Numbered from the stretch's first letter, positions 17,738 through 27,988 are shown. The stretch: DNA of 47,532 bases from Clostridiales bacterium (GCA_012719035.1 JAAYBD010000010.1:1-47532), one strand, 5' to 3'. Notes: generated from the sequence alone by a model not told the origin. A program made the numbers and translations.

Positions 17738-18781
17738 TTATGATTTGAGCTTAACCCACATCGAGTCATAGTAATTCAAAGTTTTCTGAGGAAGGTTTAT
17801 AAAAGATTCACATTTAGACAGCACCGCATCGTCAGGATACATGACCGATTTTGCAAGGTCGTCAAGGTCTATTGTGTCACGTACCTCTTTGTTCGGACTG
17901 GTGTATCCGATATATTCGGAGTTTGCCATACTCTGATCCGTACCGGTCATAAAATTGATAAATGCCTCTGCGTTAGCCTTGTTCTCGGCATTTTTCAAGA
18001 TGCACATGGAATCAACAAAAACATTTGAGCCTTCTTTAGGAATGCAGAACTTCAAGTCAGGGTTTGCGCTGTGCATTGTTAAAAAGTCTCCGGCATAATA
18101 TGGCCCTATCGCCGCTTCACCGCTTTCAAGCTTATCAAAAATCTGATCCATAACATAGCCCTGAAGAATGGGCTTCTGCTCCTTTAAAAGCTCAAAAGCC
18201 TCGTTGAGCTGGGCTTCGTCAGTTGTGTTAAGAGAATAGTTCAGATACTTGAGGGCGATTCCCATAGCATCGCGGGAGTTGTCAAACATCAGGATTTTTC
18301 CCGAATTCTTTTTATCGAAAAGGGCAGCCCAGCTATCGACTTCCCCGACGACTGCCGGGTCATAGATTATTCCGACTGTTCCCCACATATAAGGTACACT
18401 GTACTTATTTTCGGGGTCGTGCGCCATGTTCTTCAGGTTGTCATCTACAAGAGCATAGTTTGGGATGTTCTCAAAATCGATAGGTGCGAGCATATCCTCG
18501 CTGACAAGCCTTGAAATCATATAGTCCGAGGGAATGATAACGTCATAGTTTACGCCGCCCTGTTTCAGCACCGAATACATCTGCTCATTGGACTCAAAGG
18601 TCTTGTAGTTGACCTTGATTCCGGTTTCACGCTCGAATTGCGCGCGAAGGTCGGGATCGATGTATTCCCCCCAGTTGTAGACGTTTACAACACCTTTAGA
18701 AGCTTTGCCGCCTCCCCCGCAGCCCGCAAAAAGGCAGACGAGCATTATGGCGCTTATGATAATGGAAATCGTCTTTTTCAT
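17738..18781 (-). CDS. potD: Spermidine/putrescine ABC transporter substrate-binding lipoprotein
   Basis: 347 residues. A lipoprotein signal peptide ends in LFAGC, so it would be anchored outside the membrane. VVNVYNWGEYIDPDLRAQFE, YDVIIPSDYMISRLV and the MWGTVGIIYDP region match PotD/PotF polyamine-binding proteins. The ATG overlaps the potC stop (TGATG). It is the last gene of potABCD, the usual order. Confidence 0.93.
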   Translation of the reverse strand: MKKTISIIISAIMLVCLFAGCGGGGKASKGVVNVYNWGEYIDPDLRAQFERETGIKVNYKTFESNEQMYSVLKQGGVNYDVIIPSDYMISRLVSEDMLAPIDFENIPNYALVDDNLKNMAHDPENKYSVPYMWGTVGIIYDPAVVGEVDSWAALFDKKNSGKILMFDNSRDAMGIALKYLNYSLNTTDEAQLNEAFELLKEQKPILQGYVMDQIFDKLESGEAAIGPYYAGDFLTMHSANPDLKFCIPKEGSNVFVDSMCILKNAENKANAEAFINFMTGTDQSMANSEYIGYTSPNKEVRDTIDLDDLAKSVMYPDDAVLSKCESFINLPQKTLNYYDSMWVKLKS

Positions 18782-19608
18782 CAATTAGATCCTTTCAGCA
18801 TTTTTTGTTTTTTTATATTTGCTTTTTGCTGTCTTGCCTCGCGGACATTGACGATAATAAGCAGAATCAGAACGACAGCAAAGAGGAGCGTTGAAATGGC
18901 ATTGATTTTGGGACTTATCCTGCGGCGCGTCATGGCGTAAATCGCCATGGACAGCGTTTCTACACTGCTGCCGGCAGTGAAGTAGCTGATAACAAAATCG
19001 TCTACCGACATAGTAAATGCTATAAGCAGCCCGTTTATGATTCCGGGCATGATTTCGGGAATCACGACTTTATAGATCGTTTGAAACCATGTACAGCCCA
19101 AATCCTGCGCCGCCTCGAAGAGGTTTCGGTCAAGCTGGTACAGCTTAGGCATTACCGAAAGTATTACATATGGGATATCAAAGCTGATATGGGCAATAAG
19201 CAGCGTTCCAAATCCGAGTTCAAAGCCCATAAACAGACCTGCGGACACGAACAGCAGGGAAAGTGAAACTCCCGTTATTATATCCGCGTTTATTACGGGA
19301 ATGTTGTTGACCGTCAGAAACGGCGCCCTCCATTGCTTTTTCATGCTGTAAAAGCCTATGGCGGCAAATGTTCCGATAACCGCAGCTATGAGAGAAGCGA
19401 GAACGGACACCATGAGCGTCGTCTGGAGGGAGGACATTATAAGGCTATCGCTAAACAGTTCCTTATACCAATTGAGCGTAAACCCCGACCAAACCGTACG
19501 GCTCTTCGTGCTGTTGAACGAAAAGACGATTAAAACAACAATGGGCGCATACAGAAATATATAGGTGAGCGCTGTGAAAATATTGCCGGCTGTATTTTTC
19601 TTTGTCAC
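18781..19608 (-). CDS. potC: Spermidine/putrescine ABC transporter permease PotC
   Basis: 275 residues with six predicted transmembrane helices. The EAA loop (LFEAAQDLGCTWFQTIYKVVIPEIMPGI) contacts the ATPase PotA. It overlaps potB by 4 bp and potD by 1 bp, indicating tight coupling. Confidence 0.93.
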   Translation of the reverse strand: MTKKNTAGNIFTALTYIFLYAPIVVLIVFSFNSTKSRTVWSGFTLNWYKELFSDSLIMSSLQTTLMVSVLASLIAAVIGTFAAIGFYSMKKQWRAPFLTVNNIPVINADIITGVSLSLLFVSAGLFMGFELGFGTLLIAHISFDIPYVILSVMPKLYQLDRNLFEAAQDLGCTWFQTIYKVVIPEIMPGIINGLLIAFTMSVDDFVISYFTAGSSVETLSMAIYAMTRRRISPKINAISTLLFAVVLILLIIVNVREARQQKANIKKQKMLKGSN

Positions 19609-20549
19609 ATCACCACCGCCTGTTCTTCACCCTCGCCGAATTTATTCATGACACTCATGCAAATTACAACTATTGCCATCATGATGAGGGAAATTGCAGA
19701 GCCTAAGTGAGGATTATAGGCGGCACCCATGAACTGCATTTCTATAAGGTCGCCTAAAAGCATATTTGTGCTTCCGCCCAGCAGTCTTGATATGACAAAG
19801 GTTGAGACTGAAGGCACAAACACCATCGTTATCCCGCTGATAACGCCCGACAGGCTCAGAGGGAAGATGACTTTTCTGAAAACTGTTCTGCTGCTTGCGC
19901 CGAGGTCCTGAGCCGCTTCGATTACAAACGGGTCTATTTTAACGATGACGCTCTGGATAGGAAGAATCATAAACGGAAGATAATTATATACCATGCCGAG
20001 TACGACAGCGCCGTTTGTGTTGATAAGCTGAAAGTGAGTAATGGGCGTGTAATTCGGGTTGCCCGAATGCATTGCGTTTATCCAGTCGAAAACTCCGATG
20101 GCCGCGAGCATCCGGTTTATAAGTCCGGTGTTTTCAAGAAGCGACATCCACGCATAGGTGCGCAGGAGGAAATTAATCCACATGGGCAGCATAATAAGCA
20201 TAAGCATTATCCGCTGTGCCTTGGCATCCATGCGGCTGATAGCAAGCGCAACCGGATAACCTATAATAAAACAAATCGCGGTCGCAACAAGTGCAAGCCA
20301 CAGGCTGCGCCCGAAAACGGGGATATAATTCGTGATACCCGAAAAGTTTTCGAGCGTGAAGCCGCCCTCCGCGCTCGTAAATGCATAAACACCTATAAGG
20401 ATTATAGGTATCACAACAAAAAGAGCCATCCATAAAACATAGGGGTAGGCAAAGGACTGTCTGCGGTAGCGTTCAAGAAAGCTTTTTACAGGCAGCCAAA
20501 CGCTTGCCACTCTTTCCTTAAAACCTGCGGGAGCAGAGCTTCTATTCAT
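19605..20549 (-). CDS. potB: Spermidine/putrescine ABC transporter permease PotB
   Basis: 314 residues, six transmembrane helices, with the EAA loop [20 protein letters not shown]. It pairs with PotC to form the channel. I place the start at 20549 ([10 protein letters not shown]): GGAGGG lies seven bases upstream and the ATG overlaps the potA stop by 8 bp. A longer frame upstream would begin inside potA without a site. Confidence 0.92.
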   Translation of the reverse strand: MNRSSAPAGFKERVASVWLPVKSFLERYRRQSFAYPYVLWMALFVVIPIILIGVYAFTSAEGGFTLENFSGITNYIPVFGRSLWLALVATAICFIIGYPVALAISRMDAKAQRIMLMLIMLPMWINFLLRTYAWMSLLENTGLINRMLAAIGVFDWINAMHSGNPNYTPITHFQLINTNGAVVLGMVYNYLPFMILPIQSVIVKIDPFVIEAAQDLGASSRTVFRKVIFPLSLSGVISGITMVFVPSVSTFVISRLLGGSTNMLLGDLIEMQFMGAAYNPHLGSAISLIMMAIVVICMSVMNKFGEGEEQAVVM

Positions 20550-21678
20550 CCTCCTGCCCTCCGTCACCGGGGTCAGCCGAAAGCTCGTCATATTCGGCGC
20601 TGTATGAGCTGTAGTCCCCGTAAAGTCCCGAATACTCGCTTTTTTTCATGATATGGAAGCCGTCGGGGTCTATCTTCACACCGATTTTCGCACCGACGGG
20701 AGAGTGGTCAGTCGTCTGAATAAGCCATTTGAAGCCCTGAAAGTCTACGATTATGTCATACTGCATGCCTTTGAAGGTTACATCGGTAACAGTACCCGTT
20801 ATCTGTCCCTGCTCTACCGGAACGATATCAATGTCCTCGGGACGGACAACAACGTCTATAGACTCATTAGGGGCAAAGCCCTCGTCAAGGCAGGGAAAAT
20901 TCCTGCCATACATTCTGACAAGATGATCGGAGACCATAATGCCGTCTATAATATTGCTCTCGCCGATAAAATCTGCAACGAAAGCGTTATTTGGTTCATT
21001 ATATATGTCCACAGGAGTGCCTATCTGCTGTATCTCGCCCTTGTTCATGACAACGACGGTGTCAGACATTGTAAGGGCTTCCTCCTGATCATGTGTCACA
21101 TAAATAAAAGTGATGCCCACCTGCTGCTGAATCTGCTTCAGCTCCCGCTGCATATCCTTGCGCAGCTTCAAGTCGAGCGCGCCCAGCGGTTCGTCAAGCA
21201 AAAGAACCTGCGGTCTGTTTACAATCGCTCTTGCTATTGCGATACGCTGCTGCTGTCCTCCGGAAAGCTGGCTTACAGAGCGCTTTTCATAGCCCTTGAG
21301 CGCAACAAGCTCCAGAGCCTCCTGTACTCTGCGCGTTATCTCCTTTTCAGAAAGCTTTGGTCTTTGTATTCTAAGGCCAAACGCAATGTTCTCGAACACG
21401 TTCAGATGCGTAAAGAGCGCGTACTTCTGAAAAACCGTGTTGATCTTGCGCTTGTGAGGCGGCACATCATTGATCTTCACACCGTCAAAAATCACCTTGC
21501 CAGAATCGGGCTTCAAAAAGCCTCCGATTATTCGAAGGGTGGTCGTTTTTCCGCAGCCTGAAGGGCCGAGCAGTGTGAGAAATTCTTTGTCCTTAATAGC
21601 TAAATTAATAGAGTCAAGTACGACCTCGCCGTCAAATTCCTTGCGGCATTCAACAAGTCGTATGAGTTCTTTGGACAT
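20542..21678 (-). CDS. potA: Spermidine/putrescine ABC transporter ATP-binding protein
   Basis: 378 residues. Walker A GPSGCGKT (38-45), ABC signature LSGGQQQR, Walker [12 protein letters not shown], and a C-terminal TOBE domain (about 280-350). It powers polyamine uptake with PotBCD. The C-terminal tail is long, acidic and Tyr/Ser rich ([16 protein letters not shown]), which is unusual but of no known effect. The start at 21678 ([10 protein letters not shown]) follows AGGGGGA. Confidence 0.95.
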   Translation of the reverse strand: MSKELIRLVECRKEFDGEVVLDSINLAIKDKEFLTLLGPSGCGKTTTLRIIGGFLKPDSGKVIFDGVKINDVPPHKRKINTVFQKYALFTHLNVFENIAFGLRIQRPKLSEKEITRRVQEALELVALKGYEKRSVSQLSGGQQQRIAIARAIVNRPQVLLLDEPLGALDLKLRKDMQRELKQIQQQVGITFIYVTHDQEEALTMSDTVVVMNKGEIQQIGTPVDIYNEPNNAFVADFIGESNIIDGIMVSDHLVRMYGRNFPCLDEGFAPNESIDVVVRPEDIDIVPVEQGQITGTVTDVTFKGMQYDIIVDFQGFKWLIQTTDHSPVGAKIGVKIDPDGFHIMKKSEYSGLYGDYSSYSAEYDELSADPGDGGQEDE

Positions 21679-21813
21679 TGGCGTCCCCCTTCTGTTTAAT
21701 ACCGTCCCCAAGACCGAAAGTCGAATCCGAGTCTTATGATGCGGGACGATATTTCCCGATTTTTTCTATTTATTTATGCGCTTACCTCCGGTCGGATTTA
21801 CAGCGCAGAACTC

Positions 21814-21842
21814 AATATATATATAAAAATGTCACTTGTCAA
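21814..21842 (-). promoter_or_regulatory. Promoter of the potABCD operon
   Basis: On the minus strand TTGACA (21837-21842), 17-bp spacer, TATATT (21814-21819), overlapping the end of the upstream pseudouridine synthase gene. The leader is about 130 nt with small hairpins; I do not recognise a riboswitch in it. Confidence 0.7.
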
Positions 21843-22809
21843 CGGAAAATTCAAAATCAAAATATTTTTTGACGAAATCAACATTTTCAACGGAAAAACT
21901 CTGCCCGCAGAGGTAGTTGAGCACCCCCGCATCGGTCTTGAAATTGAATATAATACGATAGGAATAAAGCGCCTGCCCCTTTTCTCCATATTCCCTGTTC
22001 GTGCGCTCTGTGCCGTACTTCCCGTCACCAAGAAGAGGAGTTCCGTTTGCTGCCATCTGCGCGCGTATCTGATGCGTCCTTCCCGTTAAAAGACGGCATT
22101 CAACAAGAGAAAGCCCGTTTTTGGTTTGCAGGGTACGGTACTCCGTAACCGCCTCTTTTGCCCCGGGGCAGCTTTGTTTTCTCACATAAACCTGATTTTT
22201 TGAAACATCTTTGAAAACCCAGTCTTTCAGAACTCCGTTTTGCGGCTTAGGCTTGCCGCAGACCGCGCAGAGATAATACTTATCTATTTCCCTGTCTTTT
22301 ATCTTTTCATTCATTATACGCAGTGCTTCTGCGTTCTTGGCGGCTATAACAATGCCGCCGGTGTTTCTGTCGATACGGTTGCAGAGAGCAGGTGCAAATG
22401 AGTTTTCCTCCCGCGGCTTCCATTCACCTTTCTGATAGACGTGCGCCTGAATATTCGCTATTAGAGTATTATAGCTCCACTCGCCGTTGCTGTGACACAA
22501 AACTCCCGGTTTTTTATCTGCAAGAAGAATATTGTCATCCTCGTAGACGATAGTAAGTTGAGGCAGCGACACTTTCAGATAGGCGTTCTCCTCAGTCGGT
22601 GCATCGAAAAACTCGTCGTTAATATAAAGCTGCAGTACGTCGCCTTCCCTTATCCTGTCGTCCCGCTTTGCACCCTTTCCGTTCAATTTTATGCGCTTTA
22701 GCCGAATATATTTTTGCAGGAGTGCTTCCGGCAAAAGAGGAACCGCCTTGCCGACAAAGCGGTCAAGGCGCTGATTTGCGTCATTTTTTGTCACGGTCAG
22801 CTCTTTCAT
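21832..22809 (-). CDS. RluA-family 23S rRNA/tRNA pseudouridine synthase
   Basis: 325 residues. An N-terminal S4-like RNA-binding part (residues 1-60, DANQRLDRFVGKAVPLLP) precedes the catalytic domain with the RluA motif NRIDRNTGG (catalytic Asp) and GRTHQIRAQMAANGTPLLGD. It resembles RluC/RluD-type enzymes that isomerise uridines in 23S rRNA; the exact target cannot be told from sequence. GGAGAAAC precedes the ATG. It stands alone, upstream of the pot operon. Confidence 0.9.
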   Translation of the reverse strand: MKELTVTKNDANQRLDRFVGKAVPLLPEALLQKYIRLKRIKLNGKGAKRDDRIREGDVLQLYINDEFFDAPTEENAYLKVSLPQLTIVYEDDNILLADKKPGVLCHSNGEWSYNTLIANIQAHVYQKGEWKPREENSFAPALCNRIDRNTGGIVIAAKNAEALRIMNEKIKDREIDKYYLCAVCGKPKPQNGVLKDWVFKDVSKNQVYVRKQSCPGAKEAVTEYRTLQTKNGLSLVECRLLTGRTHQIRAQMAANGTPLLGDGKYGTERTNREYGEKGQALYSYRIIFNFKTDAGVLNYLCGQSFSVENVDFVKKYFDFEFSVDK

Positions 22810-23054
22810 TATGTTTCTCCAAAAATTATTGTAAAATACGTAAAATGTATTATAATAACAATATAATAATAAAATTATATTTTTGCTCTTGCTGTCCGGC
22901 GGAGAAGTTCATGCGGCATATGTGCCTCCCTTATTAAGCACGGTTCACATATACCCTTTCAAACCGCATAAAAACGGTGCCAAGCCCTGCTGTAAAGACT
23001 TGCTTCGGAGCATTATAACACACAATTTACTCATTAGTATATAACATTTTTTTG
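22810..23054. other. AT-rich intergenic region, no gene seen
   Basis: About 245 bp between two divergent genes. The first 70 bp are almost pure A/T; the rest has no open frame with a ribosome binding site and no convincing terminator. It presumably holds the promoter of the pseudouridine synthase gene, but no single site stands out. Confidence 0.5.
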
Positions 23055-23083
23055 TTGACAAGCCAAAATATTTCGCTTATAAT
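23055..23083 (+). promoter_or_regulatory. Consensus promoter of the DUF177-rpmF operon
   Basis: TTGACA (23055-23060), 17-bp spacer, TATAAT (23078-23083): a perfect sigma-A consensus 26 bp before the start codon, as expected for a ribosomal-protein operon. Confidence 0.9.
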
Positions 23084-23109
23084 ACTCAAGCGACTATGTG
23101 AGGTGTCCA

Positions 23110-23613
23110 ATGAGACTGAATCTCTGCGAAATCATCGAAATTCCGGACAGTAGTCTTCCGTTTTCCTGCGAACTCGAAACGGAAAGGCTTTCCTGTCCTG
23201 CTATAAAAAGTTTTCTTAAAGCACCCTATGCAGAGGGAGAGATTCGCAACACTGCCGGTGTACTGACACTCACCGGAACCATAAAAGCCGACATGGTTTG
23301 CAATTGCGACAGATGTTCTGTCGAATTTCGCTGTTATAAAGAACTTCCTCTGAAGGTCAAAATCGCAGCGGATTTATCAGACGAAGACAACCCCGAAATA
23401 TTCCCGCTCGATGGAAACTGGCTGGATTTGAGCGATGTGTTGGAAACCTGCTTTATCCTCAACATGGAAGCAAAATTCCTTTGCAGCGAGGACTGTGCGG
23501 GTTTGTGTTCAAGCTGCGGCAAAAACCTTAACGACGGCCCCTGTGGCTGCAAGAAGGAAATTGATCCAAGATTGGCTGTGTTAGGTCAGCTTTTGGATAA
23601 AAAGGATGAATAA
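23110..23613 (+). CDS. DUF177 (YceD-like) protein
   Basis: 167 residues. The DUF177 pattern is present: VLTLTGTIKADMVCNCDRC in the centre and a C-terminal cysteine cluster (CSEDCAGLCSSCGKNLNDGPCGC) that could bind zinc. Members of this family sit directly upstream of rpmF in most bacteria; a role in 23S rRNA or ribosome maturation has been proposed. I prefer the ATG at 23110 (site GTGAGGTG just before it) over the GTG at 23098. Confidence 0.88.
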   Translation: MRLNLCEIIEIPDSSLPFSCELETERLSCPAIKSFLKAPYAEGEIRNTAGVLTLTGTIKADMVCNCDRCSVEFRCYKELPLKVKIAADLSDEDNPEIFPLDGNWLDLSDVLETCFILNMEAKFLCSEDCAGLCSSCGKNLNDGPCGCKKEIDPRLAVLGQLLDKKDE

Positions 23614-23649
23614 AAGCTGTCAAATCAGCTAATAACAGGAGGTGTCAAT

Positions 23650-23832
23650 ATGGCGGTTCCAAAGAGAAAAACATCAAAGGCAAGAAGAGACAAGAGACGC
23701 AACTCTCATTGGAAACTCGAAGCGCCCGGTATCGTTGCATGCCCTAACTGCGGCGCGTATCATCTGCCCCACCGCGTATGTAAAGCCTGCGGTTACTATA
23801 ATGGACGCAAGGTTCTCGACGTAAAGAGGTAA
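23650..23832 (+). CDS. rpmF: 50S ribosomal protein L32
   Basis: 60 residues. [17 protein letters not shown] is the family start, and two CxxC pairs (CPNC, CKAC) form the zinc ribbon. This is the zinc-binding C+ form. GGAGGTG (about 23638-23644) precedes the ATG. Confidence 0.98.
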   Translation: MAVPKRKTSKARRDKRRNSHWKLEAPGIVACPNCGAYHLPHRVCKACGYYNGRKVLDVKR

Positions 23833-23847
23833 ACTGATTTGCTTGAG

Positions 23848-23878
23848 GAGAGGAGGCACAGGCCCCCTCTCTTTTTGC
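23848..23878 (+). terminator. Probable partial terminator after rpmF
   Basis: GAGAGGAGG and CCCCCTCTC form an imperfect hairpin followed by five T residues, between rpmF and the next gene. Read-through to the next gene is possible. Confidence 0.5.
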
Positions 23879-23898
23879 TATTTGCAGGGAGGATATTT

Positions 23899-25233
23899 AT
23901 GAGCTCTGTCATAAAAAAAATCGAAAAGCACAGCCCCCTGCTGAACAAAGCGAAAATCGGGGACAAGCTCGTCAGCATAAACGGCAAGGAAATATCCGAT
24001 GTGCTGGACTATAAATTCTTTTCCTATGATACCCGTCTTAAAGTTGTTTTGGAGTCACCTGAGGGGCGAATACGCTCTGTCAAGATAAAAAAGTCCGCCG
24101 GCGGGGATCTTGGTCTGGAATTCGAAACCTATCTGATGGACAGGGCACGTGCCTGCCGCAACCGCTGCGTTTTCTGCTTTGTAGACCAGCTTCCGAAAGG
24201 TCTCCGCAAAACATTGTATTTTAAGGACGACGATGCAAGACTCAGCTTTTTAACAGGTAACTACATCACGCTTACAAACCTATCCGAGCGCGAGATACAG
24301 CGCATAATCGATCTTCGCATAAGCCCTATCAATGTATCCGTCCACGCGACGGAACCGGAGCTTCGTGCAAAGCTACTCGGAAATCCCGATGCTGCAAGCG
24401 GCTATGAGCTTATAAAACGCCTTGCCGAAGGCGGCATAACTATGAACTGCCAAATTGTCTGCTGTCCCGAACTAAACGACGGTGAAGCGCTTTCCCAAAG
24501 CATGCGCGATCTGGCGGCACTTTATCCGCATGTGTATTCCGTTTCCATAGTGCCTGTGGGACTCACCAAGTACAGGGAACACCTCTTTCCGCTGAAGCCT
24601 TTCGATAAGGACGGAGCAAGCGAGACAATTGAAAGAATAAACTCTTTCGGCGAGCTTTGTCTTGAAGAATACGGAAGCCGCATTTTCTTCCCGTCGGATG
24701 AGCTGTTTCTCAAGGCCGAGCTTCCTATTCCCGAAGACCAATATTATGAGGACTACGCACAGCTTGAAAATGGTGTCGGGCTTCTTCGGCTTCTGCACGA
24801 GGAATTTATGTCTGCGCTTGAAAATGAGCATGTGGAATGTGATGGAATCACGTTTTCTATAGCTACAGGTGTTTCAGCAGCTCCTTTTTTGTCAAAGCTA
24901 TTAGTGACAGCACAGGAAAAATATGATAATATGGATGGAAGAGTATATTCAATAAAAAATGACTTTTTCGGACATACAATAGATGTTGCAGGATTAATAA
25001 CAGGTCATGACCTGATTGCCCAGCTCCGCGGAAGGCATTTGGGTGCACGTCTTCTCATTCCGCAAAACATGCTCCGCGACGGCGAGGGAGTTTTTCTGGA
25101 TGATATCACCATAGACGAACTTGAAAAAGAGCTGAACGTCAAAGTCATACCCGTCGAGCAGGATGGGACCGATCTTTTCCTTGCCATGACGGGCAATTTT
25201 TCCGAACGCGATTTAAATTATCCCAAAAGATAG
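23899..25233 (+). CDS. PDZ / radical-SAM / DUF512 protein
   Basis: 444 residues. A PDZ-like region (GDKLVSINGKEISDVLDY, about 21-38) comes first, then a cysteine triad C-x3-C-x2-C (Cys86, 90, 93 in ACRNRCVFCFVDQLPKGLR) typical of the radical-SAM-like fold, then the DUF512 domain (about 200-430), with FSIATGVSAAPFL and DVAGLITGHDLIAQL. This gene is widely found beside der in Clostridia; its function is unknown. GGGAGG stands six bases before the chosen ATG (23899); the frame extends further upstream only through the terminator. Confidence 0.85.
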   Translation: MSSVIKKIEKHSPLLNKAKIGDKLVSINGKEISDVLDYKFFSYDTRLKVVLESPEGRIRSVKIKKSAGGDLGLEFETYLMDRARACRNRCVFCFVDQLPKGLRKTLYFKDDDARLSFLTGNYITLTNLSEREIQRIIDLRISPINVSVHATEPELRAKLLGNPDAASGYELIKRLAEGGITMNCQIVCCPELNDGEALSQSMRDLAALYPHVYSVSIVPVGLTKYREHLFPLKPFDKDGASETIERINSFGELCLEEYGSRIFFPSDELFLKAELPIPEDQYYEDYAQLENGVGLLRLLHEEFMSALENEHVECDGITFSIATGVSAAPFLSKLLVTAQEKYDNMDGRVYSIKNDFFGHTIDVAGLITGHDLIAQLRGRHLGARLLIPQNMLRDGEGVFLDDITIDELEKELNVKVIPVEQDGTDLFLAMTGNFSERDLNYPKR

Positions 25234-25281
25234 CCGCTTTTGGGGTAAGCGGCAAAACGACAAATTTAAGGAGGGCAACTC

Positions 25282-26607
25282 ATGAAACCGCTTGTTGCCA
25301 TTGTGGGACGGCCAAACGTGGGCAAATCCCTGCTTTTCAACAGAATAGTGGGACAGCGTCTCTCCATCGTCGAAGACACTCCAGGAGTCACCCGTGACAG
25401 GCTGTATGCCACCTGTGATTGGAACGGAGTCAAATTCGATGTTGTAGACACAGGGGGAATAGAACCCTCTACCGATGATGAGATTCTGCTCTTCATCCGC
25501 GAACAGGCCCAGATAGCCATTGACACTGCGGATGTCATAGTATTTGTAACCGAAATCGGAACGGGTGTTACCGCCGCCGACAGAGAAGTGGCAAACATTC
25601 TGCTGCGTTCCCGAAAGCCTATAGTGCTTGTCGTCAACAAAGCGGACTCGACGGGCGAGGTCGACCCCATGTATTACGAATTTTATTCCCTCGGATTAGG
25701 TGACCCTATTGCTGTTTCCGCCGTTCACGGTCATGGCACCGGCGATATGCTTGACGCCTGTGTCGCGGCTTTCCCGAAATTTGAAACCGACGGTGAGGAT
25801 GACGATGACCATATAAAGGTCGCCGTAATAGGCAAGCCTAACGTGGGAAAATCATCCCTTGTTAACCTTATTTTAGGTGAAAACCGCTCCATAGTCTCCG
25901 ATATCGCCGGCACAACGCGCGATGCCATCGACAGCAGGGTCGACAATGAATTCGGCAAATACGTGTTCATTGACACCGCCGGGATACGCCGCAAATCAAA
26001 GGTTGACGACCGCATAGAAAAATTCTCCGTTATGCGCGCTCAGCTTGCAATCGAGCGTTCTGATGTCTGTCTGATAATGATAGATGCACGTGAGGGTGTT
26101 ACAGATCAGGATACAAAGATAGCGGGACTCGCACATGAGGCGGGCAAGGCAAGTATAATCATAGTCAACAAATGGGACCTTATCGAAAAGGACTCTAAAA
26201 CTATGGACAAAATGCGTGCCGAGGTCATGCGGGATCTCAGCTTTATGTCTTATGCCCCCGTCCTTTTCATCTCCGCCATGACGGGTCAGCGCACAAACCG
26301 CATTTTTGAACTTGTCAACTACGTAAATAACCAAAGTACAATGCGCATTACTACGGGTATGCTGAACAACGTGCTTGCCGATGCTCAGGCAAGAGTCCAG
26401 CCCCCCTCCGACAAGGGCAAGCGGCTTAAAATTTATTATATGACCCAAACAGGAATACGCCCCCCAAACTTTGTTGTTTTCGTCAACAGCCGCGAACTTT
26501 TCCATTTTTCATACCAGAGATACCTTGAAAATCAGATAAGAAGCGTTTTCGGATTGGAGGGTACACCCATCCGAATGGTCATAAGGCAAAAGGGTGACAA
26601 GGAATGA
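25282..26607 (+). CDS. der: Ribosome-assembly GTPase Der (EngA)
   Basis: 441 residues. Two tandem GTPase domains, each with its P-loop (GRPNVGKS at 9-16, GKPNVGKSS near 185) and NKAD/NKWD specificity motifs, then a KH-like C-terminal domain (about 350-436). It acts in 50S subunit assembly. AAGGAGGG precedes the ATG. plsY overlaps its stop by 4 bp. Confidence 0.97.
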   Translation: MKPLVAIVGRPNVGKSLLFNRIVGQRLSIVEDTPGVTRDRLYATCDWNGVKFDVVDTGGIEPSTDDEILLFIREQAQIAIDTADVIVFVTEIGTGVTAADREVANILLRSRKPIVLVVNKADSTGEVDPMYYEFYSLGLGDPIAVSAVHGHGTGDMLDACVAAFPKFETDGEDDDDHIKVAVIGKPNVGKSSLVNLILGENRSIVSDIAGTTRDAIDSRVDNEFGKYVFIDTAGIRRKSKVDDRIEKFSVMRAQLAIERSDVCLIMIDAREGVTDQDTKIAGLAHEAGKASIIIVNKWDLIEKDSKTMDKMRAEVMRDLSFMSYAPVLFISAMTGQRTNRIFELVNYVNNQSTMRITTGMLNNVLADAQARVQPPSDKGKRLKIYYMTQTGIRPPNFVVFVNSRELFHFSYQRYLENQIRSVFGLEGTPIRMVIRQKGDKE

Positions 26608-27236
26608 CTACAACAACCATCTATCTGGCGATTACAGGCATAGCCGCTTATCTTCTCGGAAGCATAAACGGCGCAATTATTGCCTCTATGAATATTTTCA
26701 ATAAGGATGTCCGCAACTTCGGAAGCGGCAACGCGGGTCTTACAAATTTCACCCGCACATTCGGTGTAAAAGGCGCTGCGATAGTTGTTTTGGTGGATAT
26801 CCTCAAAACTGTGATTGCAGTATTGATCGGCGCCTGGCTTTTAGGCATGGAGGGTCAGGCTATGGTGGGGAGAATGTTTGCAGGTTTCTGTGCAATGCTC
26901 GGTCACGTTTACCCTGTTTACTATCGCTTCCACGGCGGAAAGGCAGTCCTTTGCGCCGGAGTTATCGCATTGATGGCTGACTGGCGTGTAGGTCTTGTTT
27001 GCTGGTCCGCTTTTCTTGTAGTCGTTGTATTTACAAAATACGTTTCCCTCGGATCTATTATTGGCAGTCTTCTCCTCCCTATCTGCATTTGGGCCTTCGG
27101 CTACACAGGACTCGAAGGTGTGCTGGGGCTTCTAAGCTCTGTACTCATGATTTTCGCACATCGCGATAATATAAAAAGACTTATTAACGGCACTGAGAGC
27201 AAGCTTAATATAGGAAACAAGGGAAAAAGCGGCTGA
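26604..27236 (+). CDS. plsY: Glycerol-3-phosphate acyltransferase PlsY
   Basis: 210 residues, about five to six transmembrane helices. It transfers acyl groups from acyl phosphate to glycerol-3-phosphate, the first step of phospholipid synthesis. The motifs are GSINGAII, the loop FGSGNAGLTNFTRTFG, and GHVYPVYYRFHGGKAV. It overlaps der (ATGA). A hairpin with arms near 27261 and 27285 follows but has no T tail. Confidence 0.95.
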   Translation: MTTTTIYLAITGIAAYLLGSINGAIIASMNIFNKDVRNFGSGNAGLTNFTRTFGVKGAAIVVLVDILKTVIAVLIGAWLLGMEGQAMVGRMFAGFCAMLGHVYPVYYRFHGGKAVLCAGVIALMADWRVGLVCWSAFLVVVVFTKYVSLGSIIGSLLLPICIWAFGYTGLEGVLGLLSSVLMIFAHRDNIKRLINGTESKLNIGNKGKSG

Positions 27237-27349
27237 TTTTCAGCGGTTTCTACTTATTTGCCGGGACGGGAGCACGCGGTTTTTGTTCTCGTCCCGAAAA
27301 TACTAAGCATCCAATTCCTGCGGTTAAATCGTTTTTGATGTAAATAATA

Positions 27350-27378
27350 TTGACAACAGTAATAAAATCTGTTAGTAT
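27350..27378 (+). promoter_or_regulatory. Promoter of tRNA-Ala
   Basis: TTGACA (27350-27355), 17-bp spacer, TAGTAT (27373-27378), about 35 bp before the mature tRNA. Confidence 0.65.
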
Positions 27379-27411
27379 ACCACTTGCGGTAGAAGAAAGC
27401 CGCTATAATAT

Positions 27412-27487
<76 letters not shown>

Positions 27488-27491
27488 TAAG

Positions 27492-27522
27492 AAAAAGGAC
27501 AGTCTTCGGACTGTCCTTTTTT
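27492..27522 (+). terminator. Terminator of tRNA-Ala
   Basis: A hairpin with a GGACAGTC / GACTGTCC stem and a TTCG loop is followed by six T residues, 4 bp after the tRNA. Confidence 0.92.
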
Positions 27523-27752
27523 GTTGTCGTTTCGGGATAAAAACAAGATTAAAAGTACTGTTTTGAGCTATTTGACAGCAAGAAATGTTGACAATGGGTA
27601 AACCGAGGCCGTCTCCGTGGCGTAATTACAATCACGCCGAAAATGGGGGTCTTGTGGGATTCTTAGTGGGACTAGTGGGAGCGGTTATTGGGGGTATACC
27701 GCCGATGATGACCGCCTATCTCCCCCTCCAGCATTCGTGTTCGGCATGGAGG

Positions 27753-27791
27753 AAGGGGGTAAACTTTTGAAAAAAGTTTACCCCCTTATTA
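27753..27791 (+). terminator. Strong hairpin, terminator-like
   Basis: AAGGGGGTAAACTTTT and AAAAGTTTACCCCCTT form a perfect stem with a 3-base loop, then TATT. It would terminate transcripts in either direction. Confidence 0.7.
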
Positions 27792-27835
27792 CAATGTTTC
27801 ACTACAGTTAGTAGTTTATTGGCTACAGAAAAATA

Positions 27836-27872
27836 AAACTACATGCATAAATTATAGCATGTAGTTTATTTA
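27836..27872 (+). terminator. Second terminator-like hairpin
   Basis: AAACTACATGC (27836-27846) pairs with GCATGTAGTTT (27857-27867), followed by ATTTATT. It isolates the nuclease gene from upstream transcription. Confidence 0.65.
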
Positions 27873-27988
27873 TTATGAGGGGTCGAATATATGTCGTTCA
27901 ATCATAGGAAACAATATTGAATAACATTTGAAAGATAAGGATAAATGGGACTTGTGGCTATCTCGTAGGAGACTTTTTGATTTTGTTA

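Noticed and set aside
27585-27770. 61-codon glycine-rich hydrophobic frame after tRNA-Ala
   Set aside because: No ribosome binding site or recognisable family, and it ends inside a hairpin. Kept only as a note on the gap.
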